Positions 1 to 9,034 are shown, numbered from the stretch's first letter. The stretch is 64,000 nt of DNA from Hymenobacter lucidus (GCF_020447265.1 NZ_JAJADR010000008.1:1-64000); one strand, 5' to 3'. Numbers and translations are program-made. Notes: generated by a model from the sequence alone, not told the origin.

Positions 1-1714
1 GGCCGGCCCCGGCGGCGGGGGCACGCCCGGCAGCGGCCCCACGGGCGGGGCCGGGTCGGCGGGTTCCTTCTACAGCGGCGGCGGGGGCGGCGGCTACTAC
101 GGCGGCGGCGGCGCCGCTAGCGGCGGCAGCGGGGCCGGGGGCGGCGGCGGCTCGTCGTGGGCCATGCCCACCAGCAGCGCCGACATCAGCTACGACCTGG
201 CCCCGGTCGTGGGCCCCGGCAGCGTGACCATCGTGGCCGTAGCCCTGCCCGACCTGGTGGTGAGTGCCGCTTTCCAGAACATCGAGGCTGGCCTCTATAA
301 CTCCATCACCGTGCAAAACGGCACCTTTCCCTTGCTGGGTGGCCCCGTGGGGGTGTACACCAGCATCACGGTGCAAAACGGCGGCTACTTCGACGAGAAC
401 TGCCAGGTACTCAGCGGGCCCGGCAGCTTCACGCTGTCGGCGGGCAGTACGCTGCGCATCTGCTCGGCGCAAGGCTTCAGCGGCAGCGGGGCCACGGGCA
501 GCATCCAGGTCACGGGCCCCCGCTCATTTAGTGCCGATGCCAGCTACCAGTACAACGGCACGGTGGCCCAGGTCACGGGCCCGGGCCTGCCCGCCACCGT
601 GCGCGGCCTCGCACTCGACAATAGCATGGGACTGACCCTGACGAGCCCGGTTACGGTCAGCACGGAGGTCTCGCTCTTCTACGGCGTGCTCAGCACTGGG
701 GCCCATGTGCTCACCCTGGGCCCCACGGCCATGCTCACCGAATACACCAACTCCAGCTACGCGCTGGGCAGGGTGCAAACCACCCGCACCCTGAGCACGG
801 CCGGCACGACTGAAAGCTTCGGCGGGCTGGGCCTGACGCTTACGCCCGGCGGCAGCGTGCTGCCCGGCAGCACGCTCGTTATCCGAACCACGGGCACGGC
901 CCTGAGCGGAGTCGGCAGCAGCCGGAGCGTGCGGCGCTACTTCGACATCCAGCCCACCGTGAAGACGGGCCTGCGCGTGGACCTGGCCCTGACCATCCGC
1001 GACGATGAGCGCAACGGCATTGCCCCGGCCAGCCTGCGCCTGTTCAAGAGCGAGAACCCCGGCGGCCCCTGGCAGGCGCAGCCGGCGGCCACGTTCAGCA
1101 CCACGGCCGCTACCCACACGGCCCACCTAGCCGGCGTCAGCCGCTTCTCGCTCTGGACCCTGGGCGACGCCAGCAACCCGCTGCCCGTCGAGCTGAAGAT
1201 GTTCACGGCCACGGCCACCGGCCCGCAAGCTGTGCGCCTGGCCTGGACTACGGCCAGCGAGGTGAACAGCGCTGCCTTCGAGGTGGAGCGTAGTGCCGAC
1301 GGTCAGTCGTTTGCCGCCCTCGGCACGGTGGCCGCCGCGGGCAGGAGCAGCACCGCCCGCCGCTACGAGCTGCTGGATACCCAGCTACCCGGCGGCGTAT
1401 CCACCGTCTACTACCGCCTGCGCCAGGTCGACCTGGACGGTACGTTCAGCTACTCGCCCGTGCGTCCGGTGGTCCTGAGCGGAGCGGGGGCGGGCCTGAG
1501 CCTGTTTCCGAACCCGACCCAGGGCCGGACCACTACGCTCACTGACACCCCGCCTAGAGCAGCCGTGACAGTCTTCGACGCGCTAGGCCGCCCCGTTGCC
1601 ACAGCCACGGCCGATACCAGTGGCACGGCGGTGCTGGTGCTGCCGGCCGGGCTGCCGGCGGGCGTCTACGTGGTGCGTGCCGGCCAGCAGGCTATCCGGC
1701 TGACGTTAGAGTAA
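1..1714 (+). CDS. Glycine-rich T9SS cargo protein, 5' end missing
   Basis: Probable surface or secreted protein exported by the type IX secretion system. The frame is open from base 2; about 54 codons before the first ATG (164) are almost entirely Gly, Ser, Ala and Tyr, so the gene begins upstream of the window. The middle is Thr/Ser/Gly-rich and low in charge, as in beta-helical or adhesin-like proteins. Near base 1190 begins an FN3-like module (ELKMFTATATG, then AWTTASEVNS and FEVERSADG) common just before the sorting signal in Hymenobacter-type cargos. The last 75 residues form a type A T9SS sorting domain (LSLFPNPTQG, then GVYVVRAG near the end). Function is unknown; adhesion or matrix formation is inference. 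The gene ends at a strong convergent hairpin shared with pabB. Confidence 0.85.
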   Translation, partial: AGPGGGGTPGSGPTGGAGSAGSFYSGGGGGGYYGGGGAASGGSGAGGGGGSSWAMPTSSADISYDLAPVVGPGSVTIVAVALPDLVVSAAFQNIEAGLYNSITVQNGTFPLLGGPVGVYTSITVQNGGYFDENCQVLSGPGSFTLSAGSTLRICSAQGFSGSGATGSIQVTGPRSFSADASYQYNGTVAQVTGPGLPATVRGLALDNSMGLTLTSPVTVSTEVSLFYGVLSTGAHVLTLGPTAMLTEYTNSSYALGRVQTTRTLSTAGTTESFGGLGLTLTPGGSVLPGSTLVIRTTGTALSGVGSSRSVRRYFDIQPTVKTGLRVDLALTIRDDERNGIAPASLRLFKSENPGGPWQAQPAATFSTTAATHTAHLAGVSRFSLWTLGDASNPLPVELKMFTATATGPQAVRLAWTTASEVNSAAFEVERSADGQSFAALGTVAAAGRSSTARRYELLDTQLPGGVSTVYYRLRQVDLDGTFSYSPVRPVVLSGAGAGLSLFPNPTQGRTTTLTDTPPRAAVTVFDALGRPVATATADTSGTAVLVLPAGLPAGVYVVRAGQQAIRLTLE

Positions 1715-1721
1715 GCGCCCT

Positions 1722-1776
1722 GGCCTCTACGCAAAAGCCCCTGGCCCTCCTGGTCAAGGGCTTTTGCGTAGAGGCC
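1722..1776. terminator. Long bidirectional terminator hairpin
   Basis: Two perfect 19-base arms (1722-1740 and 1758-1776) flank a 17-base loop. The arms contain AAAAG/CTTTT blocks. It sits between two convergent genes, the T9SS cargo and pabB, and probably terminates both. Confidence 0.75.
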
Positions 1777-1798
1777 ATAACTTCAACTCACCATCTCA

Positions 1799-3079
1799 CT
1801 ATTTCACCTCGGCTCCTAGCACTTGCAGCATGGCGCGGGCCTTGAGCAGGCACTCGTCGTACTCGCGCTGTGGGTCGGAGTCGTAGGTGATGGCCGAGCC
1901 CACCTGGAAGCTGAGGTAGCCGGTATCGGCGCGGTACTGCAGGCTGCGAATGACGACGTTGAACTCGAATTCGCCATCGGGCCAGACGTAGCCCAGGCTG
2001 CCGCTGTAGAGACCCCGCCGGGTGCGCTCATACTGCTCGATAAGCTGCATAGCCCGGATTTTCGGGGCCCCGGTCATGGAGCCCATTGGAAAGGTGGCCC
2101 GCAGAATATCCACTACCTCAACGCCGGGGCGCAGCTCGGCCTGCACGGTCGAAATCATCTGCCAGACGTGGCGGAACGGGTAGAGGCCGAACAGCTCGGG
2201 CACCCGCACGGTGCCCGTCTTAGCCACGCGGGCCAGGTCGTTGCGCACCAGATCCACAATCATTAGGTTTTCGGCCCGCTCTTTCTCGTCGTGCCGCAGC
2301 TGCTCGCACAGCTGCGCATCTTCCGTGGGCGTAGTGCCGCGCCGGATGGTGCCCTTGATGGGCTGGGAAGTAAGCCGCGGCCCTTTCTTCTGCAGAAAAC
2401 GCTCGGGCGAGGCGCAGAGCAGGTACCGATTCTGCCACTTATAGAAGCCCGCAAACGGTGTAGGCGAAGCCGCATTCAGGCGCAGAAACGTGCCGACCGG
2501 CTCCAGCGCCACGGGCTCGGCATAAAATTCCTGGCAGAGGTTCAGCTCGTATACCTCGCCGTTGAGAATGTCTTCCCGAATGGCTTCCACGGCCGCCAGG
2601 TACTCGGTTTTCGGCAGGCGGGGCCGCACAGTATCCACCGGGGGCGCCGTATTCGTCGGAATCTCCGTAGCCAGAATGGCCGCCAGTACGTCTGCCGTAT
2701 TACCATTGATTTCCACCGCCTCCTGCTGCCAGCTCAACCAGATTTCCGGGGCAAAGAAGTGCAGCGCGGGCCAGTGTAGCCCGTCGAAATGGCGGCTGTG
2801 CAGCGCTTCGATTTCGTTTTTGACGTCGTAGGTCACGAAGCCGCAGCGCGGACCGGCACCGGGAGTCTGGAGCCAGTGTTCCAGCTCCGCTAAGGATGCG
2901 GGCGAAGGTGCAGCTTGGTTGGAAACGGCCAACAGCCGCTGGAAAGCGCCCTGCGGATACAACAGGTCGTTCGATTCGTAGTAGGCGCAGCAGGCAAACC
3001 CGCCCGCCCAGTGCAGCGCTTTGGCCCGGAACAGCTCGGCGGAAATGGATAGGGAAGCAAATGAAACAAGTTCAACCAA
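1799..3079 (-). CDS. pabB: Aminodeoxychorismate synthase component I
   Basis: Chorismate-binding enzyme that, with a glutaminase partner (PabA), makes 4-amino-4-deoxychorismate for folate synthesis in the cytoplasm. The chorismate-binding core fills the C-terminal two thirds. Residues 240-244 are PIKGT, the lysine-containing PabB version of the motif (TrpE has PIAGT), followed by a DLVRNDL motif (about 276-282), GSMTGAPK (333-340) and the C-terminal GSAITYDSDP. At 426 residues it matches the family. The annotated start is TTG at 3079; no in-frame ATG exists nearby. A -7 promoter box at 3121-3128 places transcription start just downstream of 3120 and so supports a start near 3079. It lies just downstream of the TPR gene on the same strand. 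TrpE is the main alternative but the PIKGT motif argues against it. Confidence 0.9.
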   Translation of the reverse strand: MVELVSFASLSISAELFRAKALHWAGGFACCAYYESNDLLYPQGAFQRLLAVSNQAAPSPASLAELEHWLQTPGAGPRCGFVTYDVKNEIEALHSRHFDGLHWPALHFFAPEIWLSWQQEAVEINGNTADVLAAILATEIPTNTAPPVDTVRPRLPKTEYLAAVEAIREDILNGEVYELNLCQEFYAEPVALEPVGTFLRLNAASPTPFAGFYKWQNRYLLCASPERFLQKKGPRLTSQPIKGTIRRGTTPTEDAQLCEQLRHDEKERAENLMIVDLVRNDLARVAKTGTVRVPELFGLYPFRHVWQMISTVQAELRPGVEVVDILRATFPMGSMTGAPKIRAMQLIEQYERTRRGLYSGSLGYVWPDGEFEFNVVIRSLQYRADTGYLSFQVGSAITYDSDPQREYDECLLKARAMLQVLGAEVK

Positions 3080-3120
3080 AGCGGGGCGGGCAAAGAGAGG
3101 GCGTAAACGACAGCAGACTG

Positions 3121-3128
3121 CAAAAATA
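3121..3128 (-). promoter_or_regulatory. -7 promoter box for pabB
   Basis: On the minus strand this reads TATTTTTG, matching the Bacteroidota TAnnTTTG box. No clear -33 TTTG was found at the right distance, so this is only half a promoter. It lies 42 bases before the TTG start. Confidence 0.45.
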
Positions 3129-3136
3129 GCCCGCCG

Positions 3137-4693
3137 CTACCGAACCTTGGCCGCCGGCAGCCCCGCCAGCGCCACTTTGGCCTTGGCGTCGGTGCTGTTC
3201 TTGTACTCGTGCTTTGGCGAGTCGAGAGCTTTCTGAAAGTAGAGCCGGGCCATGTTCAGCTGCCCGTCGGCCTGGCAGAGGTAGCCCATCTGCAGCGCCG
3301 ACTGCGGCCCGAAGTAGTACGGCGCCTGCCCGGCCAGGGCAATAGTGCGGGTGTAGTAGAGGCGGGCCGAGTCGAGGCGGCCCAGGCCGTGGTAGGCGCG
3401 GGCCCGGCGGTAGGGTTCTTCCAGCTGGTCGCGCAGCAGCTTCGAGCCCGCAAAGCCGCGCAGCGTGTTCAGGGCCGGGCGGTAGTAGCCGCCGTCAATC
3501 TGGAGCCGGGCGCGGGTGAGGGTGGAGTTCAGCGGCTGCTTCTCCTCGAAGAACCGCTGGGCGTAGGCATCTTCCTCCACCACGGTGCGGCTGCCAGCTT
3601 TGATCTGCTGCCGGTACTGCTCGGCCGCGCCGGCGTTGCCGCTCAGCCAAGCAGCCAGATAGAGCTTAAAGGCGGCATCCTTGCGGTAGTGCACGCCCTG
3701 GTATTCGCGCAGAAACTGCTGGTTGGCCCGCTCCGAAGCCGCGTACTGGCCCTGGTAGAGCAGCAAATCGGCGGCCATGTGGTGCAGGTAAGCCACCGGC
3801 AGGTAGCCCGCGCCGGTGGGGCGGCGGCGGTAGGCAGCCAGGGCCGCGTCGGTGCGGTGCAGGCGCTTGTTGAGGCTGATGAGCAGGTAGCTGTAGAGCA
3901 GATTGTCGGGCTGCTGGGTGGCCAGCTGCTGCACAAGCCGGGCGGTTTCCTCGCCCTGCTTGTAGTAGGTTTCCTGCACCAGGGCCAGAATAATGCGGGC
4001 CTCGGGCTGAAAGTCGTTGGGCTTTTCGGCGGCCAGGCGCAGGTTTTTTACTCCGGCCTCCACACTGCCCGGCAGCCCGAGTAGGTTCAGAAACCAGTGG
4101 TAGCCGGCCGGCAGTGAGCCAATCATAAACTGGCACATGCCCAGCGTCTTGCGGGCCGGCAAAAAGTCGGGGTAGCGCTTCACCACGCCTTGCAGCTGCT
4201 GGTAGGCCTGGCGCAAACTCCAGGCGCCCTGCATCTCGTGCTGGTACGTGACCTGGGCAGCGGCCTGGTGCAGCCGGATTTCGGCCAGGGCGTAGTCGCG
4301 CAGCGGCCCGCGCTCCGCCGACTTCTCCAGGGCAGCCAGCCGGCGGTCCTGGGCGGCTACGGCGGCCTCGTAGCGGCCGGCGTTCTGCAGAATCATCAGC
4401 TCGGTGAAGTCGATGCAGTCGGCCACAAGCAGGGTGCCGGCGCTGGTGGGGGCCCGTTGCAGTTCGGCCTGCAGCAAAGCCCGGGCCGGCTCTACGCGCA
4501 GTTTTAGCAGGTCGGCATAAGCCCGCCGTGCCGGGGCCGAGAGGCTGGCTGGGGCGTTGCCGGCCGCCGGGCCCGGCTGGGCTGTGGCGCTGTCGTGCTG
4601 GGGCGGCCCGGCGGCGCACAGCAGCCCGAGCAGCAGCCACAGCAGCGGCCACCGAAGGGCTGGGGTAGGGCGCAGGAAAGCCGAAGAAAGCAA
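3137..4693 (-). CDS. Exported TPR-repeat protein
   Basis: A 518-residue protein with an N-terminal hydrophobic segment ending in LLLGLLCAAG, a possible lipoprotein or signal-peptide cleavage region, followed by an Ala/Pro-rich linker. The rest is helical with repeated tetratricopeptide-like units, clearest at the C-terminus (DQLEEPYRRARAYHGLGRLD and SALQMGYLCQADGQLNMARL). The layout resembles the protein at 6883-8190: exported, helical, load-counting repeats of IML2/TTC39 style. No catalytic motif is visible. The start is TTG and therefore uncertain. It is preceded by a terminator hairpin (4714-4748), so it is probably transcribed separately from the zinc-ribbon gene and may run on into pabB, 57 bases downstream. 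Function unknown; a scaffold in the envelope is inference. Confidence 0.75.
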   Translation of the reverse strand: MLSSAFLRPTPALRWPLLWLLLGLLCAAGPPQHDSATAQPGPAAGNAPASLSAPARRAYADLLKLRVEPARALLQAELQRAPTSAGTLLVADCIDFTELMILQNAGRYEAAVAAQDRRLAALEKSAERGPLRDYALAEIRLHQAAAQVTYQHEMQGAWSLRQAYQQLQGVVKRYPDFLPARKTLGMCQFMIGSLPAGYHWFLNLLGLPGSVEAGVKNLRLAAEKPNDFQPEARIILALVQETYYKQGEETARLVQQLATQQPDNLLYSYLLISLNKRLHRTDAALAAYRRRPTGAGYLPVAYLHHMAADLLLYQGQYAASERANQQFLREYQGVHYRKDAAFKLYLAAWLSGNAGAAEQYRQQIKAGSRTVVEEDAYAQRFFEEKQPLNSTLTRARLQIDGGYYRPALNTLRGFAGSKLLRDQLEEPYRRARAYHGLGRLDSARLYYTRTIALAGQAPYYFGPQSALQMGYLCQADGQLNMARLYFQKALDSPKHEYKNSTDAKAKVALAGLPAAKVR

Positions 4694-4713
4694 GGCCGGG
4701 AGTTTAAGGCAAT

Positions 4714-4748
4714 AAAAAAGGAACGACTGGGCAAGTCGTTCCTTTTTT
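4714..4748 (-). terminator. Rho-independent terminator after the zinc-ribbon gene
   Basis: Perfect 15-base arms (4714-4728 and 4734-4748) around a 5-base loop; on the minus strand the hairpin ends in a T run. It follows the stop of the gene at 4779-5531. Confidence 0.85.
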
Positions 4749-4778
4749 GATTCACGTTCGCAGAACGAAGCCGGCAGA

Positions 4779-5531
4779 TTAAGCCTGGGGCTTCACATCT
4801 ACGTCGGCCAGAACCCGGCCGCAGTGCTCACACACGATGATTTTCTTGTGCGAGATGATGTCGGCCTGGCGCTGGGGCGGTACGGTATTGAAGCAGCCGC
4901 CGCAGGCGTCGCGCTTCACCATTACCACGGCCAGGCCGTTACGCACGTTGCCGCGGATACGGGTATAGGCCGTCAGCAGGCGCTCTTCGATAGGCTTCAC
5001 GGCGTCTTCACGCTCGTCGAGGATCTTTTTCTCGTCGGCTTCGCTCTCGCCCACGATGGTTTGCAGCTCGTGGTTCTTATTGGTCAGGTCTTTCTTGCGC
5101 TCTTCCAAGCGCTGCTTGGTGCCGGCGATGTCGGCGTTCTTCTGCTCAATCTGGTACTGGGCCTCCTTGATTTTCTTTTCCGAAATCTGGATTTCCAGGC
5201 GCTGCAGCTCGATTTCCTTGGCAATGGCCTCGTACTCGCGGTTGTTGCGCACGTTCTGCTGCTGGTCCTCATACTTCTTGATGAGGCCGTCGGCGTCTTT
5301 GGCGTTCTGCTTGCGCTGCTTGATCTGGTCGTTCAGGGACTGAATCTCCTCGTCAAATTTGCTCACGCGCACTTCGTAGCCGGCAATTTCGTCTTCCAGG
5401 TCGCGCACTTCTTCGGGCAGGTCGCCACGGACGCGCCGGATTTCGTCGAGCTGCGAGTCGAGGCGCTGCAGATTCAGAAGGGCTTCCAGCTTACTGGCAA
5501 CGGTGGTTTCCGTGGAAGGATTAGAAATCAT
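4779..5531 (-). CDS. Coiled-coil C4 zinc-ribbon protein (CT398/zf-RING_7 type)
   Basis: A 250-residue cytoplasmic protein with a long coiled coil (about residues 15-180, rich in Glu, Lys, Gln) and a C-terminal zinc ribbon with the pairs CGGC (C210, C213) and CEHC (C234, C237). This matches the CT398-like family (former DUF164), widely conserved in bacteria and thought to act as a nucleic-acid or protein-binding scaffold; the exact role is unsettled. The ATG start at 5531 overlaps the end of the Nif3 gene by 11 bases, and the Nif3/zinc-ribbon pairing is a recurrent gene neighbourhood in Bacteroidota. A near-perfect promoter inside the nif3-like gene (5571-5602) suggests that it is also expressed on its own. 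Confidence 0.85.
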   Translation of the reverse strand: MISNPSTETTVASKLEALLNLQRLDSQLDEIRRVRGDLPEEVRDLEDEIAGYEVRVSKFDEEIQSLNDQIKQRKQNAKDADGLIKKYEDQQQNVRNNREYEAIAKEIELQRLEIQISEKKIKEAQYQIEQKNADIAGTKQRLEERKKDLTNKNHELQTIVGESEADEKKILDEREDAVKPIEERLLTAYTRIRGNVRNGLAVVMVKRDACGGCFNTVPPQRQADIISHKKIIVCEHCGRVLADVDVKPQA

Positions 5532-6621
5532 AACGGACAGGGTTGGTGAGGGTCTCAGCGATTAAGACCGCAAAAGTACTTTTAAAGTTGACCGTAAGCA
5601 AATCCCGGAAGATTTCCCCGGTAAATTGCTCACTTTCGAAGTGGCCCACGTCGCAGAGCAGCAGCTGGCCCTCGGCCCCGAAGTATTCGTGGTACTTCAA
5701 ATCGCCGGTGACGAAGGCGTCGGCGCCGGCCCGGCGGGCATTGCCAATCAGAAAGCTGCCCGCCCCGCCGCACAGGGCCACTGTTTTAATGGGCCGGTCA
5801 AACTCGGTGTGCTTGACTACCGGCACGCCCAGGGCCGCGCGTAGCAGGCGCCGGAACTCGGCCGGCGACAAGGCTTCGGGCAACTCACCGATCATGCCGG
5901 AGCCCACGTCCTGGTTGGTGTTTTCCACCTTAACCAGCTCGTAAGCCACTTCCTCGTAGGGGTGGGTTGCCCGCAACGCCCGCAGCGCGGCCCCGTGCAG
6001 GTGCAGGGGCAGCAGCACTTCCACGCGCTCCTCGCGCACCGACTCCGGTTTTTGCGGCTCGCCGATAAACGGGCTGGTGCCGGTGCCGGGCGTGAAGGTG
6101 CCGGTGCCTTCCACCCGGAAGCTGCATGCCGAATAATTGCCGATCTGGCCCGCGCCGGCGGCATACAGCGCCTGCAATACGGCGTCGGTGTGGGTGGTGG
6201 GCACGTAGGTGATAAGCTTGCCCAATGTGCCGCTTTTGGGGTCGAGAATGCGCAGGTTTTCCAGGCCCAGCTTCTCGGCCAGCTTCCGGTTCACGCCCGG
6301 CAGCACGTTGTCGAGGTTGGTGTGGGCGGCGTAGATGGCCACGTCGCTTTTAATGGCCTTGATGAGCGTCTGCTCGACTTCGTTGGCCCCGGTGAGGCGC
6401 TTGAGGGGCCGGAAAACTACCGGATGGTGGGCCACTACCACGTTGCAGCCGCGCCGCAGGGCTTCGTCGATTACGGCCGGGGTGCAATCCAGGGCAATGA
6501 GCACGCCCCGGATTTCGGCCTGCGGGTCGCCGCACTGCAGGCCGGCATTGTCGTAGGATTCCTGGTAGGCGAGGGGCGCTACCTGCTCAAGGGCGCGGGC
6601 AAGGTCAGCAACGGTTGGCAT
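5521..6621 (-). CDS. Nif3-like dinuclear metal-centre protein
   Basis: Nif3/YqfO family, a conserved hexameric protein with a two-metal site; often named GTP cyclohydrolase 1 type 2 homologue, although its true reaction is unclear. Metal-ligand motifs are present: AHHPVVF in the N-terminal half, AAHTNLD, then GDLKYHE and DVGHFESEQ in the C-terminal half. Between the halves lies an insert of about 120 residues (from TLGKLITYVPTT), matching the PII/CutA-like domain of the long YqfO form. I chose the internal ATG at 6621 (protein MPTVADLARAL...) because the 15 upstream residues are not family-like. The stop overlaps the start of the zinc-ribbon gene, so the two form an operon. Confidence 0.9.
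   Translation of the reverse strand: MPTVADLARALEQVAPLAYQESYDNAGLQCGDPQAEIRGVLIALDCTPAVIDEALRRGCNVVVAHHPVVFRPLKRLTGANEVEQTLIKAIKSDVAIYAAHTNLDNVLPGVNRKLAEKLGLENLRILDPKSGTLGKLITYVPTTHTDAVLQALYAAGAGQIGNYSACSFRVEGTGTFTPGTGTSPFIGEPQKPESVREERVEVLLPLHLHGAALRALRATHPYEEVAYELVKVENTNQDVGSGMIGELPEALSPAEFRRLLRAALGVPVVKHTEFDRPIKTVALCGGAGSFLIGNARRAGADAFVTGDLKYHEYFGAEGQLLLCDVGHFESEQFTGEIFRDLLTVNFKSTFAVLIAETLTNPVRYDF
5571..5602 (-). promoter_or_regulatory. Internal promoter for the zinc-ribbon gene
   Basis: Minus strand: TTTG (5602-5599), 20 bases, then TACTTTTG (5578-5571). Both boxes match the Bacteroidota sigma consensus exactly. It lies within the last codons of the nif3-like gene and about 40 bases before the zinc-ribbon start at 5531. 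Confidence 0.7.
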
Positions 6622-6882
6622 AAGGCAAAAATGCTGCGTGGTGAGTTGGGAATGCAGAATCGGCATTCGGTGGCCGAACCCGGCGGCGGGCCGGGCGAAG
6701 GTACGCGGTGCGGCGTCGGGTTTGGTACTAACGGGTAGTAAGAGGACTGGTAAGTGGGCCCGAAGTTGCGGGGGCAGCCGCCGGGGGCTAACTTGCCAGC
6801 CGCCGAATTTATGAACAATGTTCTATTCTCCCGGTGATGTACTATACCGGCCGGTTTTCAGGCCTGGCTCAACTCGTATACC

Positions 6883-8190
6883 ATGAAGCAACTTCACAAG
6901 CCGTCGGCACTCAGATATATCGGCGGCCTGCTGATCTGCTTGCTGATGGGTAGTGAGCTGCGGGCCCAGACCCCGGATACGGCCCTGACCCGGCGCAACA
7001 TACGGCTCGAAAACGTGGATATTGCGCCGGCCGCCGTTGATACCAAGGGCTGGCTGCTGCTCGATAAGGACATTCAGACCGAGCTGGAAGGAGGAGTGCA
7101 GAATCTCTACAACTTCAAGTTCGACAAGGCCGAAAAGCAGTTCCGCTCGTTGCGCCGCCGCTACCCCGAGCACCCGTTGCCGTATTTTCTGATGGGCTTG
7201 AGCCAATGGTGGAAAATAGTGCCGACCAATATCACCGAAAAGAGCGTCGACAAGCTGTTTTTTGCCTACATGGACACGGCTACTACCAAGGCCGAAACGC
7301 TGTATGACCAGGACGAGCAGAACTACGAGGCCAGCTTTTTCCTGTCGGCTTCCTACGCCTTTTCGGCCCGCCTGCACTCCGAGCGGCACGACTGGGGAGC
7401 GGCCACCGTGGCGTCCAAACGGGCGCTGAAGTACCTGGAGCTGAGCAAGCAAGCCAATGGGCTGAGTCCGGAATTCCTGTTTGGCCAGGCCCTGTTCAAC
7501 TATTACGCAGTCTGGATTGCCGACGAGTTTCCCTGGCTGCGGCCGGTGCTGCTGTTTTTTCCGAAGGGCAACACCCAGCTGGGCCTGCAGCAGCTGCGCA
7601 ATGTGGCCGCCAACGCGGTGTATACCGGACCCGAGGCGAAGTTCTTTCTGATGAAAATTTTGTCGAGTGAGCGGGAAAACAGCCCGGAGGAGGCCCTGAA
7701 GGTGACTCGGCAGCTGGCCGCTACCTACCCCGATAACCCGTATTTCCAGCGGCAGTACGCTATGCAGTGCTTCAACGGCGGTAACTTCGCGGAGTGCGAG
7801 CGGCTCAGCCTTAGTATTTTGGATAAGTACAACCGGGGCCTGACGGGCTACGAGAGCTTCAGTGGCCGGTATGCCACCTACTTTCTGGGCTACATTCAGC
7901 AAACCAAGTACAAGTCGTTGGCGGCGGCTAAGGACTACTATCAGCGCTGCCTGGTGTTTTCGGAGCTGACTGGCCAGACGGATGGCTACTACCTCTACGC
8001 CAGCCTAAACATGGCCCGCATTGCCCTCAAGCAGAACGACCCGGCGGCGGCCCGGCGCCACTTCCAGGTGGTAACCAGCAAGGCTGACCACAAAACGGCG
8101 ATGTACAAAGAAGCCAAGGCCTACCTTAAGCCCCAGAAAAAGCGCCCGGGCAAGCCCACCGCCGCCGGCCTGGCGTCGGAACGGCGCTAG
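6883..8190 (+). CDS. Exported TPR-repeat protein
   Basis: A 435-residue protein with an N-terminal signal peptide (hydrophobic IGGLLICLLMG, cleavage likely after ELRAQ). The mature part is helical with TPR-like units such as NLYNFKFDKAEKQFRSLRRR and KSLAAAKDYYQRCLVFSEL. Many conserved aromatic and Asp residues (MGLSQWW, NYYAVWIADEFPW) suggest a specific family rather than generic TPRs; such proteins are common in Hymenobacter-type genomes as hypothetical tetratricopeptide proteins. It is arranged divergently from the Nif3 operon and mirrors the architecture of the TPR protein at 3137-4693. The basic C-terminal tail (KPQKKRPGK) is typical of disordered ends. Role unknown; no enzyme motif seen. 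Confidence 0.8.
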   Translation: MKQLHKPSALRYIGGLLICLLMGSELRAQTPDTALTRRNIRLENVDIAPAAVDTKGWLLLDKDIQTELEGGVQNLYNFKFDKAEKQFRSLRRRYPEHPLPYFLMGLSQWWKIVPTNITEKSVDKLFFAYMDTATTKAETLYDQDEQNYEASFFLSASYAFSARLHSERHDWGAATVASKRALKYLELSKQANGLSPEFLFGQALFNYYAVWIADEFPWLRPVLLFFPKGNTQLGLQQLRNVAANAVYTGPEAKFFLMKILSSERENSPEEALKVTRQLAATYPDNPYFQRQYAMQCFNGGNFAECERLSLSILDKYNRGLTGYESFSGRYATYFLGYIQQTKYKSLAAAKDYYQRCLVFSELTGQTDGYYLYASLNMARIALKQNDPAAARRHFQVVTSKADHKTAMYKEAKAYLKPQKKRPGKPTAAGLASERR

Positions 8191-8219
8191 AGCGTCCCTG
8201 ATCCAGAGTTGCCGTGGGC

Positions 8220-8906
8220 TTACTGCGGAGTGCGGCAGGCATTGAGCACCGCCACGTACTGGTCGACGTGCCGGGCCAGGTCGCGCCGCTGGTACTGCAT
8301 CAGGTAGCGCGGGTGGTCGAGCACGTGAATCTGGTCGAACAGCCCCAACTCCTGGTTCAGGCGCAGTAGGTGTTGCCCGTTGCGGCGGCCCAGGCACACG
8401 GCCGCGTGCCGTGCCAATCCTACTTCCAGCACCTGCTGGCGCAGCGAAAGGCGGATATCGGGCTCTAGGGCTTTGAGCAGGGCCAGGGAGTCGTAGTAAT
8501 TGTAGTTGCGGCCCTGGCGCAGCAGCACCAGCGGGTAGAGGGAGCCAAGAAAAAAATCCTGGTAAAACGCCGCTGGTCCGCCCATTGCCGCAATGACCTC
8601 ATACACAAATTGGCTCGACAGCTCCCGGCGGCGGGGCAGCTCATTGGCAATGCCGCAGGCGTCGGCCAGGGCCACCGGGTCGGTGAAGGCTACGCCGGTG
8701 CGGCCGTTGCCGAGGCGGCCGGGGTTAATACCCAGCAGGGCCACGCGGGGTTGATTATCAGCGTAATACTGCCGGGCAAAGCGCGTAAACAGCTCCCGGG
8801 GCGTGGCTTCGTGGTAGGGGCTGAGGGCCACGGCCTCATCGGGCAGCGCGGCGGGCAGCGGAAAGGTGGTGAGGAAGCGCAGGAGGCGGTCGGCAAACGT
8901 GGGCAT
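8220..8906 (-). CDS. SMUG2-type DNA glycosylase (DUF4918 family)
   Basis: Uracil-DNA glycosylase superfamily protein of the SMUG2 subfamily, which removes deaminated bases in base-excision repair and is best known from Pedobacter. Motif 1 is visible as LLGINPGRLGNGRTG followed by FTDP (about residues 57-76), and motif 2 as HVLDHPRYLMQY near residue 195. The length (228 residues from the ATG at 8906) suits the family. The 4 residues preceding this ATG would need a TTG start and were not used. It is cytoplasmic, with no signal peptide. The gene is convergent with the TPR gene and divergent from lpxK. The assignment rests on motifs recalled for the family; substrate range (uracil, xanthine) cannot be read from sequence. 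Confidence 0.85.
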   Translation of the reverse strand: MPTFADRLLRFLTTFPLPAALPDEAVALSPYHEATPRELFTRFARQYYADNQPRVALLGINPGRLGNGRTGVAFTDPVALADACGIANELPRRRELSSQFVYEVIAAMGGPAAFYQDFFLGSLYPLVLLRQGRNYNYYDSLALLKALEPDIRLSLRQQVLEVGLARHAAVCLGRRNGQHLLRLNQELGLFDQIHVLDHPRYLMQYQRRDLARHVDQYVAVLNACRTPQ

Positions 8907-9002
8907 GGCAGAAAACAAGCTAAGTAGAGCGGCCGGCGCAGCGCAGGAACCGGTGGCAACCCGGCTGGGTAGCGGCTACGGGAGGCGCCGGGGCGCTTTC
9001 GG

Positions 9003-9034
9003 TTTCGTCGCTTACGTAAGTAGGCGTACTTTTG
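9003..9034 (+). promoter_or_regulatory. Promoter for lpxK
   Basis: TTTC (9003-9006), 20 bases, then TACTTTTG (9027-9034). It ends 26 bases before the ATG at 9061 and shows that the longer reading frame back to 8866 is not the gene start. Confidence 0.6.
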
